From contig QQVO01000078.1 of the NCBI GenBank assembly GCA_003388505.1, forward strand, positions 1-64,000: a DNA stretch of 64,000 nucleotides, written 5' to 3'. Of the stretch, positions 42,027 to 49,438 are shown piece by piece (the stretch's first letter is position 1; each line of letters starts with the position of its first letter). This DNA is from Planctomycetota bacterium. Its GTDB lineage: Bacteria; Planctomycetota; Planctomycetia; Planctomycetales; Planctomycetaceae. The position numbers were made by a program, and so were the translations under genes. The notes beneath the pieces are model-generated. The model made no database searches. It was not told the origin of the DNA and saw only the letters and a list, made by a program, of their open reading frames with translations.

Positions 42027-42342
42027 CGGGCTGTCGTTTGCTCGAGGCCGCGGACGAGGTGCGGCGCTGTTTTTTTGGAGAATGCGTGATTCGGGCCCGA
42101 ACTCAACGGCCCGCCTCGCGATCGACGGTCGCTGAAACGGCTCGATTTCTGCGGTTGGTTTGACTTCCACGACCAGACCAGTATTGTATCCCGCAGACTC
42201 GTCGTGATCGACACGCTTTGCGCAGAGCGCCGAGTCGCCTGAGAAGTGAACAGACGTCGGGTGACCGCATCATCGATCTCGGAGCGGTCGTCCGGGTGTA
42301 CACCAACTACGGATCCGAGACGGAACAACGAGGAGAACGAAT

Positions 42343-42783
42343 ATGTTGCAAAGACTGTTAGCTGTTTCCGCCATGGCCGCCATGTTGACGCTGCTCGGCG
42401 CCCAGGCCACCTACGCCGGAGGATGCGGGTCGAGTTGCCACACGACCCAGGTCAGCCACTGCAAGAGTTCTTGCCGCCTCACTCAGTCAAGCTGCAGCCC
42501 CTGCCGGTCGTCCTGCGGAATTCGCCAGACCTCGTGCAGCACCTGCCATACGTCGTGCGGCGTCTGCCAGGCTTCCTGCCAGACCTGTGCGCCGGCCGCG
42601 ACCTGCTGCCGTCCCTGTGCAACGCAGTGCGCCACGACCTGCGGACCTCGTTGCAGCAGCTCCTGCGCCCCGTGCGGCGACAGCGACTACAGCCCGTCTC
42701 CGTCGGTTGAGGAAGCTCCCGAGCCTCCGGCCGAGCCGAGCGGCGAAGATGCTCCCGAGCCGGCCACGGAGAAGAAGGCCTGA
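42343..42783 (+). CDS. Cys-rich secreted protein, 21 cysteines
   Basis: A 146-residue protein with a signal peptide (LLAVSAMAAMLTLLGAQATYAG) and then 21 Cys between residues 28 and ~112, spaced as SCxxC and CxxSC with recurrent Gln or Thr (SSCSPCRSSCGIRQTSCSTC). The C-terminus is acidic, Pro/Glu-rich and Cys-free. The spacing suggests a disulfide or metal-rich repeat structure. No family is recognised. GAGGAG 7 bp before the ATG is a very strong ribosome site, and an intrinsic terminator follows, so it may be well expressed. Confidence 0.8.
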   Translation: MLQRLLAVSAMAAMLTLLGAQATYAGGCGSSCHTTQVSHCKSSCRLTQSSCSPCRSSCGIRQTSCSTCHTSCGVCQASCQTCAPAATCCRPCATQCATTCGPRCSSSCAPCGDSDYSPSPSVEEAPEPPAEPSGEDAPEPATEKKA

Positions 42784-42809
42784 GCATCGCTCGATCTGAC
42801 ATCAGAATT

Positions 42810-42840
42810 CCCATCCGACAGGACGCCGGATGGGTTTTTT
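42810..42840 (+). terminator. Rho-independent terminator after the Cys-rich gene
   Basis: cccatccg acaggacgc cggatggg followed by six T residues. An 8-bp perfect stem and T run, 26 bp after the stop codon. It is the clearest intrinsic terminator in the window. Confidence 0.85.
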
Positions 42841-42864
42841 GTTGCGCTGCCCGCAATCCGCCCA

Positions 42865-44757
42865 TCAGGGCAGCTTCTCCCACTCGCCGGTGGCGGCGTG
42901 AAACAGGTAGGCGTCGCGATCGGGGAACAGGGCGCGGGCTGCGGCCAGATCGGTGCGGCCGGGGCGATGCCGCGCGATGAGCACGGGGCCCTTCAAAGCG
43001 GGATCGTTGGCGACGTAGTCGATGTGGCGTTCAGCGGGATCGTGCTCGACGAAAACGATGACCGGTTTTCCCTGGCGGATCGCCTCCAGAGACGCATCGA
43101 ACCGCGCGTAGCGATTGCGGGAAAAGGCGACTTCGTCGATTCCCGCCGACAGGCGGCCCGGCCAGAGACTCGGGACCGTCACGAGGTTGACGGCGCAGGC
43201 TGTGACGATGAGACCGGCCCACCAGCACGTCATCGCGCGGCGGCCGGTTGCGCGCCAGGTGATCCGCAATCGGCGTGAGGCTTCGGCAAAGATGACAAGC
43301 CACAACGGGGCCGACTCGAACACGTAGTGCCAGCCCATGATTCCCTCGAACCAGTAGGGAATGTGGACGGCATGAATCGAGACCACAGCCCAACCGACGA
43401 GGCGTATCGGCACACTGACGACGCCGCGGCTGAATCCGAGAGCGATCGCTGCGAAGGCCAGCGGGACGATTCCCAGCGTCCAGCGGAGACTGGCGGTCAG
43501 CCTGGTGCGCACGTTTTCGAGGGCGAGACGCGGCGTGAGGTTTTCCGCCCAGCGGTCGTAGTTGTCGAGCACCTTGGGACCGAGCCGCTCCTCGCCGCGT
43601 TCAACGTTGTTGAATCCATAGACGTGCCGGGGAGTGTAGACGTCGGTGTAAACCTGATAGGGCGTCGTCAATGCGTCGCCGGTGATGGCGCGGTTTTGCA
43701 CCGCGATGGCGCCCAGTCCGAGAAAAATCGGACCTCCCATGGCGAGAGCGAGCGCCAGGCGGCTGCGCCATGGGGAGTGAGCGTGAGCTGGCGTGTCGTG
43801 TTCCGGGCGGGCGGGGTCGAAGCCGCCGCGACCGGTGAGCAGCCACCATGCGAAGTACGCTCCAAAGGGGAGGCTGACGCCGAACGCCGTCATGGGGCGG
43901 CACAGCATGGCGAATGCGAGCCCCAGGGACGCAAGCAGCGCCGCCCACTTGCCGCCTGTTCGGAGGCATCGCAGGAACATCCAGATGAACAAAGTGAGGC
44001 CGGCGAGCGTCGGGTGGTGAGCCAGCAGCAGATTGCTGAACAGGGCGAGGCCCGGAGAGAGCGCCGCAGCGAGTCCCGCGATCAGCCCGGTGACAGTTCC
44101 GCCGACTTCGCGGCCGATGCCGTAGACGAATGCGGCCGCCAGTGCGCCGGCGATCCAGTGTCCGAGCCAGGGGTGGCCGAAGGCGACGAACGGCGCCAGC
44201 CAGAGGCCGGTTCCCGGAAAGTACCGGCTGGCAAAGCGGCCCTCATTCAAGACGTGCATCTGATCGAACAGTTCGGGCATCGGCTCGAAACTGGGAAACC
44301 AGAAACGGCCGGCCAGAAACGTCCTGGCCTGGAACAGGTAGCTGAATTCATCGTGGTAGGCCGGGGGGACGTCCCCGAAACGATCGGAAACCCACAGGCT
44401 CATGCCGAAGGAAACGGCGGCGACGAGCGCTGCCAGCGCGGCGTGCAACACGGGGGGCGGCGATGATCGTTCGGGACTTGCCCCTGACTCCTCCGCATCC
44501 TGGACAGCGGGCCTGCGCCTCGATCGGATCATCCAGAAGAGAGGCGCTGCGATGAGCCAGGGCAGGAACGGAAGCCAATCGGCGTTTTCGCCGCAAAGCC
44601 AGCGGGTCAGAGCGAGATTGCGCAGTGCGGGATCGAACCAGCGCAGCGCTTCGTTCGAAAGACAGAGGATGAGCACCGTCAGGAATGCGACAACCTGGCC
44701 ACGCACGGGAATCACGGGGGAGGGGGCAGCGGACGGTGGCGGAATCGCTCCGGACAT
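42865..44757 (-). CDS. Multi-pass membrane glycosyltransferase (GT-C fold)
   Basis: A 630-residue protein with about ten to twelve hydrophobic segments, typical of ArnT/PMT-like GT-C glycosyltransferases, which move sugars from lipid-phosphate donors. The acidic loop motif YHDEFSYLFQARTFLAGR between early helices matches the GT-C DE position. The C-terminal ~100 residues form a soluble domain. The substrate is unknown. It faces the Cys-rich gene convergently. Confidence 0.8.
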   Translation of the reverse strand: MSGAIPPPSAAPSPVIPVRGQVVAFLTVLILCLSNEALRWFDPALRNLALTRWLCGENADWLPFLPWLIAAPLFWMIRSRRRPAVQDAEESGASPERSSPPPVLHAALAALVAAVSFGMSLWVSDRFGDVPPAYHDEFSYLFQARTFLAGRFWFPSFEPMPELFDQMHVLNEGRFASRYFPGTGLWLAPFVAFGHPWLGHWIAGALAAAFVYGIGREVGGTVTGLIAGLAAALSPGLALFSNLLLAHHPTLAGLTLFIWMFLRCLRTGGKWAALLASLGLAFAMLCRPMTAFGVSLPFGAYFAWWLLTGRGGFDPARPEHDTPAHAHSPWRSRLALALAMGGPIFLGLGAIAVQNRAITGDALTTPYQVYTDVYTPRHVYGFNNVERGEERLGPKVLDNYDRWAENLTPRLALENVRTRLTASLRWTLGIVPLAFAAIALGFSRGVVSVPIRLVGWAVVSIHAVHIPYWFEGIMGWHYVFESAPLWLVIFAEASRRLRITWRATGRRAMTCWWAGLIVTACAVNLVTVPSLWPGRLSAGIDEVAFSRNRYARFDASLEAIRQGKPVIVFVEHDPAERHIDYVANDPALKGPVLIARHRPGRTDLAAARALFPDRDAYLFHAATGEWEKLP

Positions 44758-44837
44758 GAATGCCGGTCAGTCTGTTCGATGGGAAAGGTTGTCGCCGGCC
44801 GGATCGAATGGGAGCGGAGGAGAGCGATGCTCACCTG

Positions 44838-45965
44838 TCATACGAATGCCGAAGCGATGATGTTGGAGAGTTGGACGAGCCGCCACGGAGCCCGGGCGCG
44901 AATCGCGGAGGTCAGCAGCAGGCAGAAGCCGTCGCGGTCCGGGTCGATCCAGCACATTGTACCGGTCGCGCCGGTGTGGCCGAAGACCCGTTCGCCGAGC
45001 GCGTCTCCCCAGCTTCCGGTCGTGCCGCGGTGATTGAGCCTCCAGCCGAGTCCCCACGGCTGGGCGCGGCGGACCGGCTCGGGCAGGTCGGGTTGGTCGT
45101 TTAAGCGATTGGTCGATGCGATTCGGACTGTTTCGGGAGAGAGCAGCCTGACGCCGCCCAATTCGCCGCCGTTGAGCCACAACTGGCAAAGCCTGGCGAA
45201 GTCGTCCGGAGCGCTGAAGAGTCCGCCCCACGGCGCGCCGAGTTCCTGCCAGTACGTGCTGTTCCAGCCGAAATCGCTGCCGATCTGATATTCGGGGATC
45301 TGCACGCGAACGAGCCGGGCGCGATCAAATCCGCGGGAGCCGAGCCCCGTCGAATGCATTTCGAGAGGATCGAAGATCTCGCGGCGGAGGAACTCGTGGA
45401 TCGTCAGGCCGGAGATCTGCTGGACGAGTTGGGCGACGATGAGCGTGCCCATGCTCTGGTAACTGAGCTGCGTGCCGGGCCAGAAGAGGGGGACCGCGTT
45501 GATCGCGCCTTCGATGAATCGGGACAGGGGAGCGTGCGCGCGGCGCAGTTCCTCGTTGTCTTCGAGCATGTCCGGCATGCCGGAGGTATGCGTGAAGAGG
45601 TGGAGCACGAGCGTTTCGTCTTTGTGGTGTGCGGCGAAGTCCGGGATGTAGCGGGCGACGGGATCGGAAAGATTCAGCAGACCGCGCTCCATCAGCATCA
45701 GCGCCGCCATATAGGTGACCGGTTTCGAGATGGACGCCATGAGAAACATGCCGTCGCGGCGAATCGCTTCGGCGTCGCGTTCCGGGCCCTGCTTGCCGAA
45801 GAACTTCGTCTCCACGATTCTGCCGCGCCTGCCGACGACGATTGCGCCGCCGGGGACTGGAGGATCGTCCCCGGCGGTCCATTCGGTCAGTCGGTCGTAG
45901 GCGAGTTGGAGGCGGGTGGAGTCGAGGTTGAGTTCGGCAGGTGTGGCGTGCTGGAGGTGGGGCAT
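44838..45965 (-). CDS. Serine hydrolase, beta-lactamase class C-like
   Basis: A 375-residue protein without a signal peptide. The nucleophile motif SxxK is in MASISKPVTY (S78, K81), YxS in LSYQSMG (~175), and HTG (FGHTGATG, ~333) stands at the third motif. The fold covers penicillin-binding esterases and class C beta-lactamase-like hydrolases (COG1680). An esterase or peptidase activity is likely; beta-lactam resistance is not implied. Confidence 0.88.
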   Translation of the reverse strand: MPHLQHATPAELNLDSTRLQLAYDRLTEWTAGDDPPVPGGAIVVGRRGRIVETKFFGKQGPERDAEAIRRDGMFLMASISKPVTYMAALMLMERGLLNLSDPVARYIPDFAAHHKDETLVLHLFTHTSGMPDMLEDNEELRRAHAPLSRFIEGAINAVPLFWPGTQLSYQSMGTLIVAQLVQQISGLTIHEFLRREIFDPLEMHSTGLGSRGFDRARLVRVQIPEYQIGSDFGWNSTYWQELGAPWGGLFSAPDDFARLCQLWLNGGELGGVRLLSPETVRIASTNRLNDQPDLPEPVRRAQPWGLGWRLNHRGTTGSWGDALGERVFGHTGATGTMCWIDPDRDGFCLLLTSAIRARAPWRLVQLSNIIASAFV

Positions 45966-46026
45966 GTGCGACGGTTCAACACAGAGTCACTCAGGGGGCA
46001 CGGAGGCCGCACAGAGGGACGGAGCG

Positions 46027-47346
46027 TCAACTGAAGAGATCGGCGACCGGAGTTCCCATGTCGGTGACCGGGACGGGGCGGTCGCCCGCGTAGAGGACTT
46101 CGTGCGGGTTGATTCCGAGCGCGGCGTAAATGGTGGCGAACAGATCGGGCACGCTGACGGGACGGTCGACGATCTGCATGCCGAGTTCGTCGGTCGCGCC
46201 GACGGCCTGACCGGTCTTGAGTCCGCCGCCCGCCAGCAGGACCGAGAACGACTTCGCGTGGTGGCCCCTGCCGCCGCGGCCGTCGAATTGAGCGGGCCGT
46301 CCGAATTCCGTTGAGATCACCAGCAGCGTCTTGTCCAACAGTCGCTTCGCCTCGAGGTCGGTGAGCAACGTCGCGAATGCCGCGTCGAGACGCTGAATAA
46401 GCAGATGCTGGTTCTGCTGACCTTCGTTGTGCGTGTCCCAACCTGTTCCGTTCACAAAGTTGAGATTGAACGACACTTCGACGAATCGCGTTCCGCGTTC
46501 GATGAGTCGCCGGGCCAGCAGGCAGCGTTGGCCGAACTCGTCGCCGTAGCTGTTCCGCAACTCGTCCGGTTCGGCGCCCAGTTCAAAGACGCTGAGGAAT
46601 TCCGGCCCGGCCAGCCGAAAGCCCTGTTCACTGGCGGCGATGTAGTTCTGAATGACCTGCTCATTCGTGTGTCTGGCAGCGAAGTCATCGCGGAGCCGCT
46701 TGAGCAGATCGAGACGCCGATTAACGCGGGCGTCGGAAACGCGCTCCGGGCGGACGAGGCCCTTCGGGCCCTGCCTGGTTTCGGTGAGGTAAACGTACCC
46801 GTTGGCCGCTCCCAGGAAACCGGGTTCGCGGGAAGGGCTGGGGTTGCCCATCAGGACGTAACGGGGCACGAGTTCGCCCGCCGGTTCCTTCAGGTGCGAA
46901 ACCGTCGAGCCGATCGACGGATAAACGATCGTCCCGCTCGTCGGCCGGCCGGTATGCATGCGATACGCGGCCGCGGCATGCTCGTCGATGACGTCGTGAT
47001 GGACCGTGCGAACCGGAACGCAGCGATCCATGAGCGGAGCCGTTTGAGACAGATGCTCGCAGACCTGCACGCCGGGAATGGCGGTATCGATTGCGGGATA
47101 TGCCGAGCCGGGGTCCTTGAGCCCGTCGCTGGTGACGCGTTTCGGATCGAACGTATCAATCTGGCAGGCGCCTCCGCCGAGCCAGATGAAGATGCAGTGC
47201 TCGGCCGATCCGAGCGCCGGTGCATCCGCGGGCTCTTCGGCGGCGATGCACGCGGCAGTTCGTCCCATCGCCAGCGAAGCCGCTCCAGCGGCTCCCAGGG
47301 TCTTGATGCAGTCTCGACGGGTCAAACCTGCTTGCGGGATCTTCAT
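46027..47346 (-). CDS. DUF1501 domain protein (Tat-exported)
   Basis: A 439-residue protein with a Tat signal (LTRRDCIKTLGAAGAASL). The DUF1501 body (alkaline phosphatase/sulfatase-like fold) has IFIWLGGGACQIDTFDPK, HAAAAYRMHTGRPTSG and STEFGRPAQFDGRGGRGHHAKSF. DUF1501 genes commonly sit next to a PSD1/DUF1553 cytochrome gene in planctomycetes; here the PSD1 gene is 2 kb upstream on the same strand, with a toxin-antitoxin-like block between them. Function unknown. Confidence 0.92.
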   Translation of the reverse strand: MKIPQAGLTRRDCIKTLGAAGAASLAMGRTAACIAAEEPADAPALGSAEHCIFIWLGGGACQIDTFDPKRVTSDGLKDPGSAYPAIDTAIPGVQVCEHLSQTAPLMDRCVPVRTVHHDVIDEHAAAAYRMHTGRPTSGTIVYPSIGSTVSHLKEPAGELVPRYVLMGNPSPSREPGFLGAANGYVYLTETRQGPKGLVRPERVSDARVNRRLDLLKRLRDDFAARHTNEQVIQNYIAASEQGFRLAGPEFLSVFELGAEPDELRNSYGDEFGQRCLLARRLIERGTRFVEVSFNLNFVNGTGWDTHNEGQQNQHLLIQRLDAAFATLLTDLEAKRLLDKTLLVISTEFGRPAQFDGRGGRGHHAKSFSVLLAGGGLKTGQAVGATDELGMQIVDRPVSVPDLFATIYAALGINPHEVLYAGDRPVPVTDMGTPVADLFS

Positions 47347-47412
47347 TCGTATAGAAGCTCAGTTAGCGAAACGGCCTGTAGAGCGCAATGACACAACGGC
47401 CTCAACACAGAC

Positions 47413-47613
47413 TCACGGATTGGTCACGTGGCGCTCTTTGCCGGTCGACGCCACGATTCGAAACGGTTTCTTGACGAATTGATAGCGACCCGACTGCTTG
47501 ATGAGCTGCTGCACTTCCTCGTAATAGTCGAGTACGCGATCGACGTCGCCTCCGCATTCGGCGGAAATCTCACGCCGAACGGTCCGAACGGCGGTTAATT
47601 CGTTGTCAGGCAT
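47413..47613 (-). CDS. Small hypothetical protein paired with the PIN-like gene
   Basis: 66 residues from the ATG at 47613 (GAGGG upstream). It overlaps the end of the PIN-like gene by 8 bp. The start PDNELTAVRTVRREISAECG resembles small helical partner proteins found next to PIN genes. No known domain. It could be a partner or antitoxin, which is inference from position. Confidence 0.5.
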   Translation of the reverse strand: MPDNELTAVRTVRREISAECGGDVDRVLDYYEEVQQLIKQSGRYQFVKKPFRIVASTGKERHVTNP

Positions 47614-48094
47614 CTGCGTCACCCTCGCTCAGATAGTTCAACGGCGTCGTGAGAAGTGGGACTGAAAGCCCCAGTTCCGTATTCAGACTTTCAATGTGGC
47701 CGAATTTGTTGGGATTCGCCAGATGTCTGCAATTCCAGGTCAACAGCACGTCGACACCGTAATACGACGCCAACGCCAGATGGAGTGCGTCACCCCCTGC
47801 GTCTTGCGGCATGAGTAGGCGCTCAATGTATGTTTTCGCGATTTGGCGGACTTCCGCCGTAATTTCCAGAATCTCTCGTCCTCGACGTGGATCGCCGCCG
47901 CGCCAGAAGCAGGAGCCGGCACTGATCAAGGCGCGGGCCGACATCGCGGCGTCCCCGGCTTCGGCATAGTCGTCGGCCAGCACGAGTTCCAAGTGAGCCG
48001 CCGCCATCAGATGGCGCGCCGCTGCGGCTGAGTCGCCGCGCAATTCCGCCTGCATGCTGCGCTGGATTTCGTGAGACTTGGTCGGCACGAGCAT
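47606..48094 (-). CDS. Chimeric protein: TPR-like N-terminus joined to PIN-domain C-terminus
   Basis: 162 residues. Residues ~1-74 (SHEIQRSMQAELRGDSAAAA and onward) read as a helical TPR-like piece. From ~77 on, ITAEVRQIAKTYIERLLMPQD, then DALHLALASYYGVDVLLTWN and NCRHLANPNKF, match the C-terminal half of a VapC-like PIN domain. The N-terminal PIN half with its first catalytic Asp is absent. It looks like a gene made by joining two unrelated genes, so nuclease activity is unlikely. GAGG precedes the ATG. Stop overlaps the next gene. Confidence 0.65.
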   Translation of the reverse strand: MLVPTKSHEIQRSMQAELRGDSAAAARHLMAAAHLELVLADDYAEAGDAAMSARALISAGSCFWRGGDPRRGREILEITAEVRQIAKTYIERLLMPQDAGGDALHLALASYYGVDVLLTWNCRHLANPNKFGHIESLNTELGLSVPLLTTPLNYLSEGDADA

Positions 48095-48123
48095 ATCGGC
48101 CTCATCGTTTGCAACGCTGGGGC

Positions 48124-48531
48124 TCAGGACTGGAAATCGCCGACGAAATCGATCGGTCGCGCAATCGCAATGCCGCGAAACGGATGCAGTGCCAACAGAT
48201 CTTCGTCACCGGTGAGGATCGTGTCTGCATTCCCGGCGACTGCCAGTTCGAGCACCATGTTATCCTTGGGGTCACGACAAACATCGAGTGATTCGGCCAC
48301 CGCGACCAGTATGACTCGCTGAACGAACGTCTCGAGAAAATCCTCTCGTTCTTCCAGCGTGATGTAGCGGTCAAACTTCTGGCGATTCAGAACCCTCTGT
48401 AGTTCCTCCACGAATTCAATAGAGGCAATAATCTCTCCTTCCCCCAATGCTCTTTTGAACGCCCGCCCCGGTACGGATTCCGCGAACAGCAGTGCACCGA
48501 TGATGACGTTGGTGTCAACCACACAGCGCAC
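48124..48531 (-). CDS. PIN-domain toxin, VapC-like
   Basis: A 135-residue PIN protein. The first acidic site is in MRCVVDTNVIIGALL (Asp6), the second near SIEFVEELQRVL, and the C-terminal acidic cluster in CRDPKDNMVLELAV and LTGDEDLL. It matches the putative toxin family with this PIN arrangement and presumably cleaves RNA. GTG start at 48531, with GGAGA 9 bp upstream. It directly follows its likely antitoxin with a 1-bp gap. Confidence 0.85.
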   Translation of the reverse strand: MRCVVDTNVIIGALLFAESVPGRAFKRALGEGEIIASIEFVEELQRVLNRQKFDRYITLEEREDFLETFVQRVILVAVAESLDVCRDPKDNMVLELAVAGNADTILTGDEDLLALHPFRGIAIARPIDFVGDFQS

Positions 48532-48532
48532 G

Positions 48533-48760
48533 TCATTGATCTCCGAGGATGTCTTCCAGAATCTCGGGAGTCAATCCGCGCTCCTGCGCGTTACGACTGA
48601 TCTCGTTCATCAACGCTTCCAGCGACTGCCGGGAGCGGGTCGCATCCTTGAGTCGCAAGCTGATCAACAGTTCAAGTTTACGTCGGTCTTCCTCAGATGC
48701 CGCCCGGTAGGCTTGCGCGACTTCCGGGTCAACTCGAATCGTGATTTCTTCAACGGCCAT
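48533..48760 (-). CDS. Antitoxin of the PIN toxin
   Basis: 75 residues from the ATG at 48760 (MAVEEITIRVDPEVAQAYRA). A short beta-strand (EITIRVD) then helices, as in ribbon-helix-helix style antitoxins. It is immediately followed by the PIN toxin, 1 bp apart, the usual order for such modules. It probably binds the toxin and represses the operon. Confidence 0.75.
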   Translation of the reverse strand: MAVEEITIRVDPEVAQAYRAASEEDRRKLELLISLRLKDATRSRQSLEALMNEISRNAQERGLTPEILEDILGDQ

Positions 48761-48777
48761 GGCGGCGGTCCAGACAA

Positions 48778-49137
48778 TCAGGCAATCCCCAAGGCGGAAT
48801 TCAAACACTCGTCGATCTGCGTCATCGCCTGTTGCGGCAGCGATCCGAGCCGTTTCAGGATCATGTTCTGGTCATACGTTACGAGGTTCTCACATTGGAC
48901 GATCGAGTCGAGTCGCAGGCCGCTTTGTTGTCCCTCGGGAGTTGCGAGTTCGCTGACGAATTGAGTGGCAGCTCCGATGCGGCGACGGCGGCTGCCGGTA
49001 ATCAAGGCCAGGATTGTATCGTCGATGACTCTGTTCCACTGGTCATTCTGGACGACCAGCGCCGGTCGGACTTTGCGGCCGGTTTGATCGCTGAAGGGAA
49101 AATCCACAAGGACGATTTCTCCACGCCGCACAGTCAT
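48778..49137 (-). CDS. MazF/PemK-type endoribonuclease toxin
   Basis: About 119 residues from the ATG at 49137. The start TVRRGEIVLVDFPFSDQTGRKVRPALVVQ is the classical MazF/PemK fold (RxGDIxxxxFP...RPAL). LITGSRR and GLRLDSIVQCENLVTY are further family blocks. It presumably cuts mRNA. It directly follows its antitoxin, and the PIN module lies just downstream, so two modules stand in tandem. Confidence 0.88.
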   Translation of the reverse strand: MTVRRGEIVLVDFPFSDQTGRKVRPALVVQNDQWNRVIDDTILALITGSRRRRIGAATQFVSELATPEGQQSGLRLDSIVQCENLVTYDQNMILKRLGSLPQQAMTQIDECLNSALGIA

Positions 49138-49149
49138 CACGTTCCAGGG

Positions 49150-49401
49150 TCAATCGACAAGGTCATTGTAGACATCCATTTCCGGGTCATCCCAACCGGC
49201 GCGCAGACCCGCTTGATGGAGCAGCCCAAATTGCTCATCGCGGGTCAACGTCCGGTCACCATCGAATACGCCGCGAAGTCGCTCCCAGTCTTCCGCGCGA
49301 ACCACCACGAATTCCTCCTGCGTGGACGGGTCGCGGAGACGGAGCGGCTCGACGCCTGACTTCTTCAAGGCGTCCTGCAGTTCGTCTGGAACAGCGATCA
49401 T
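49150..49401 (-). CDS. Antitoxin of the MazF-type toxin
   Basis: 83 residues, starting MIAVPDELQDALKKSGVEPLRLRDPSTQEEFVV. The strand EEFVVVRAEDWERL resembles the Phd/MazE-like or UPF antitoxins that pair with PemK/MazF. GGAGAG before the ATG. The MazF gene starts 12 bp after it. The C-terminal acidic tail (WDDPEMDVYNDLVD) is typical of toxin-binding tails. Confidence 0.72.
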   Translation of the reverse strand: MIAVPDELQDALKKSGVEPLRLRDPSTQEEFVVVRAEDWERLRGVFDGDRTLTRDEQFGLLHQAGLRAGWDDPEMDVYNDLVD

Positions 49402-49438
49402 CGTCGTCTCTCCGATGGTTTCGACTCACGTTCCCATT

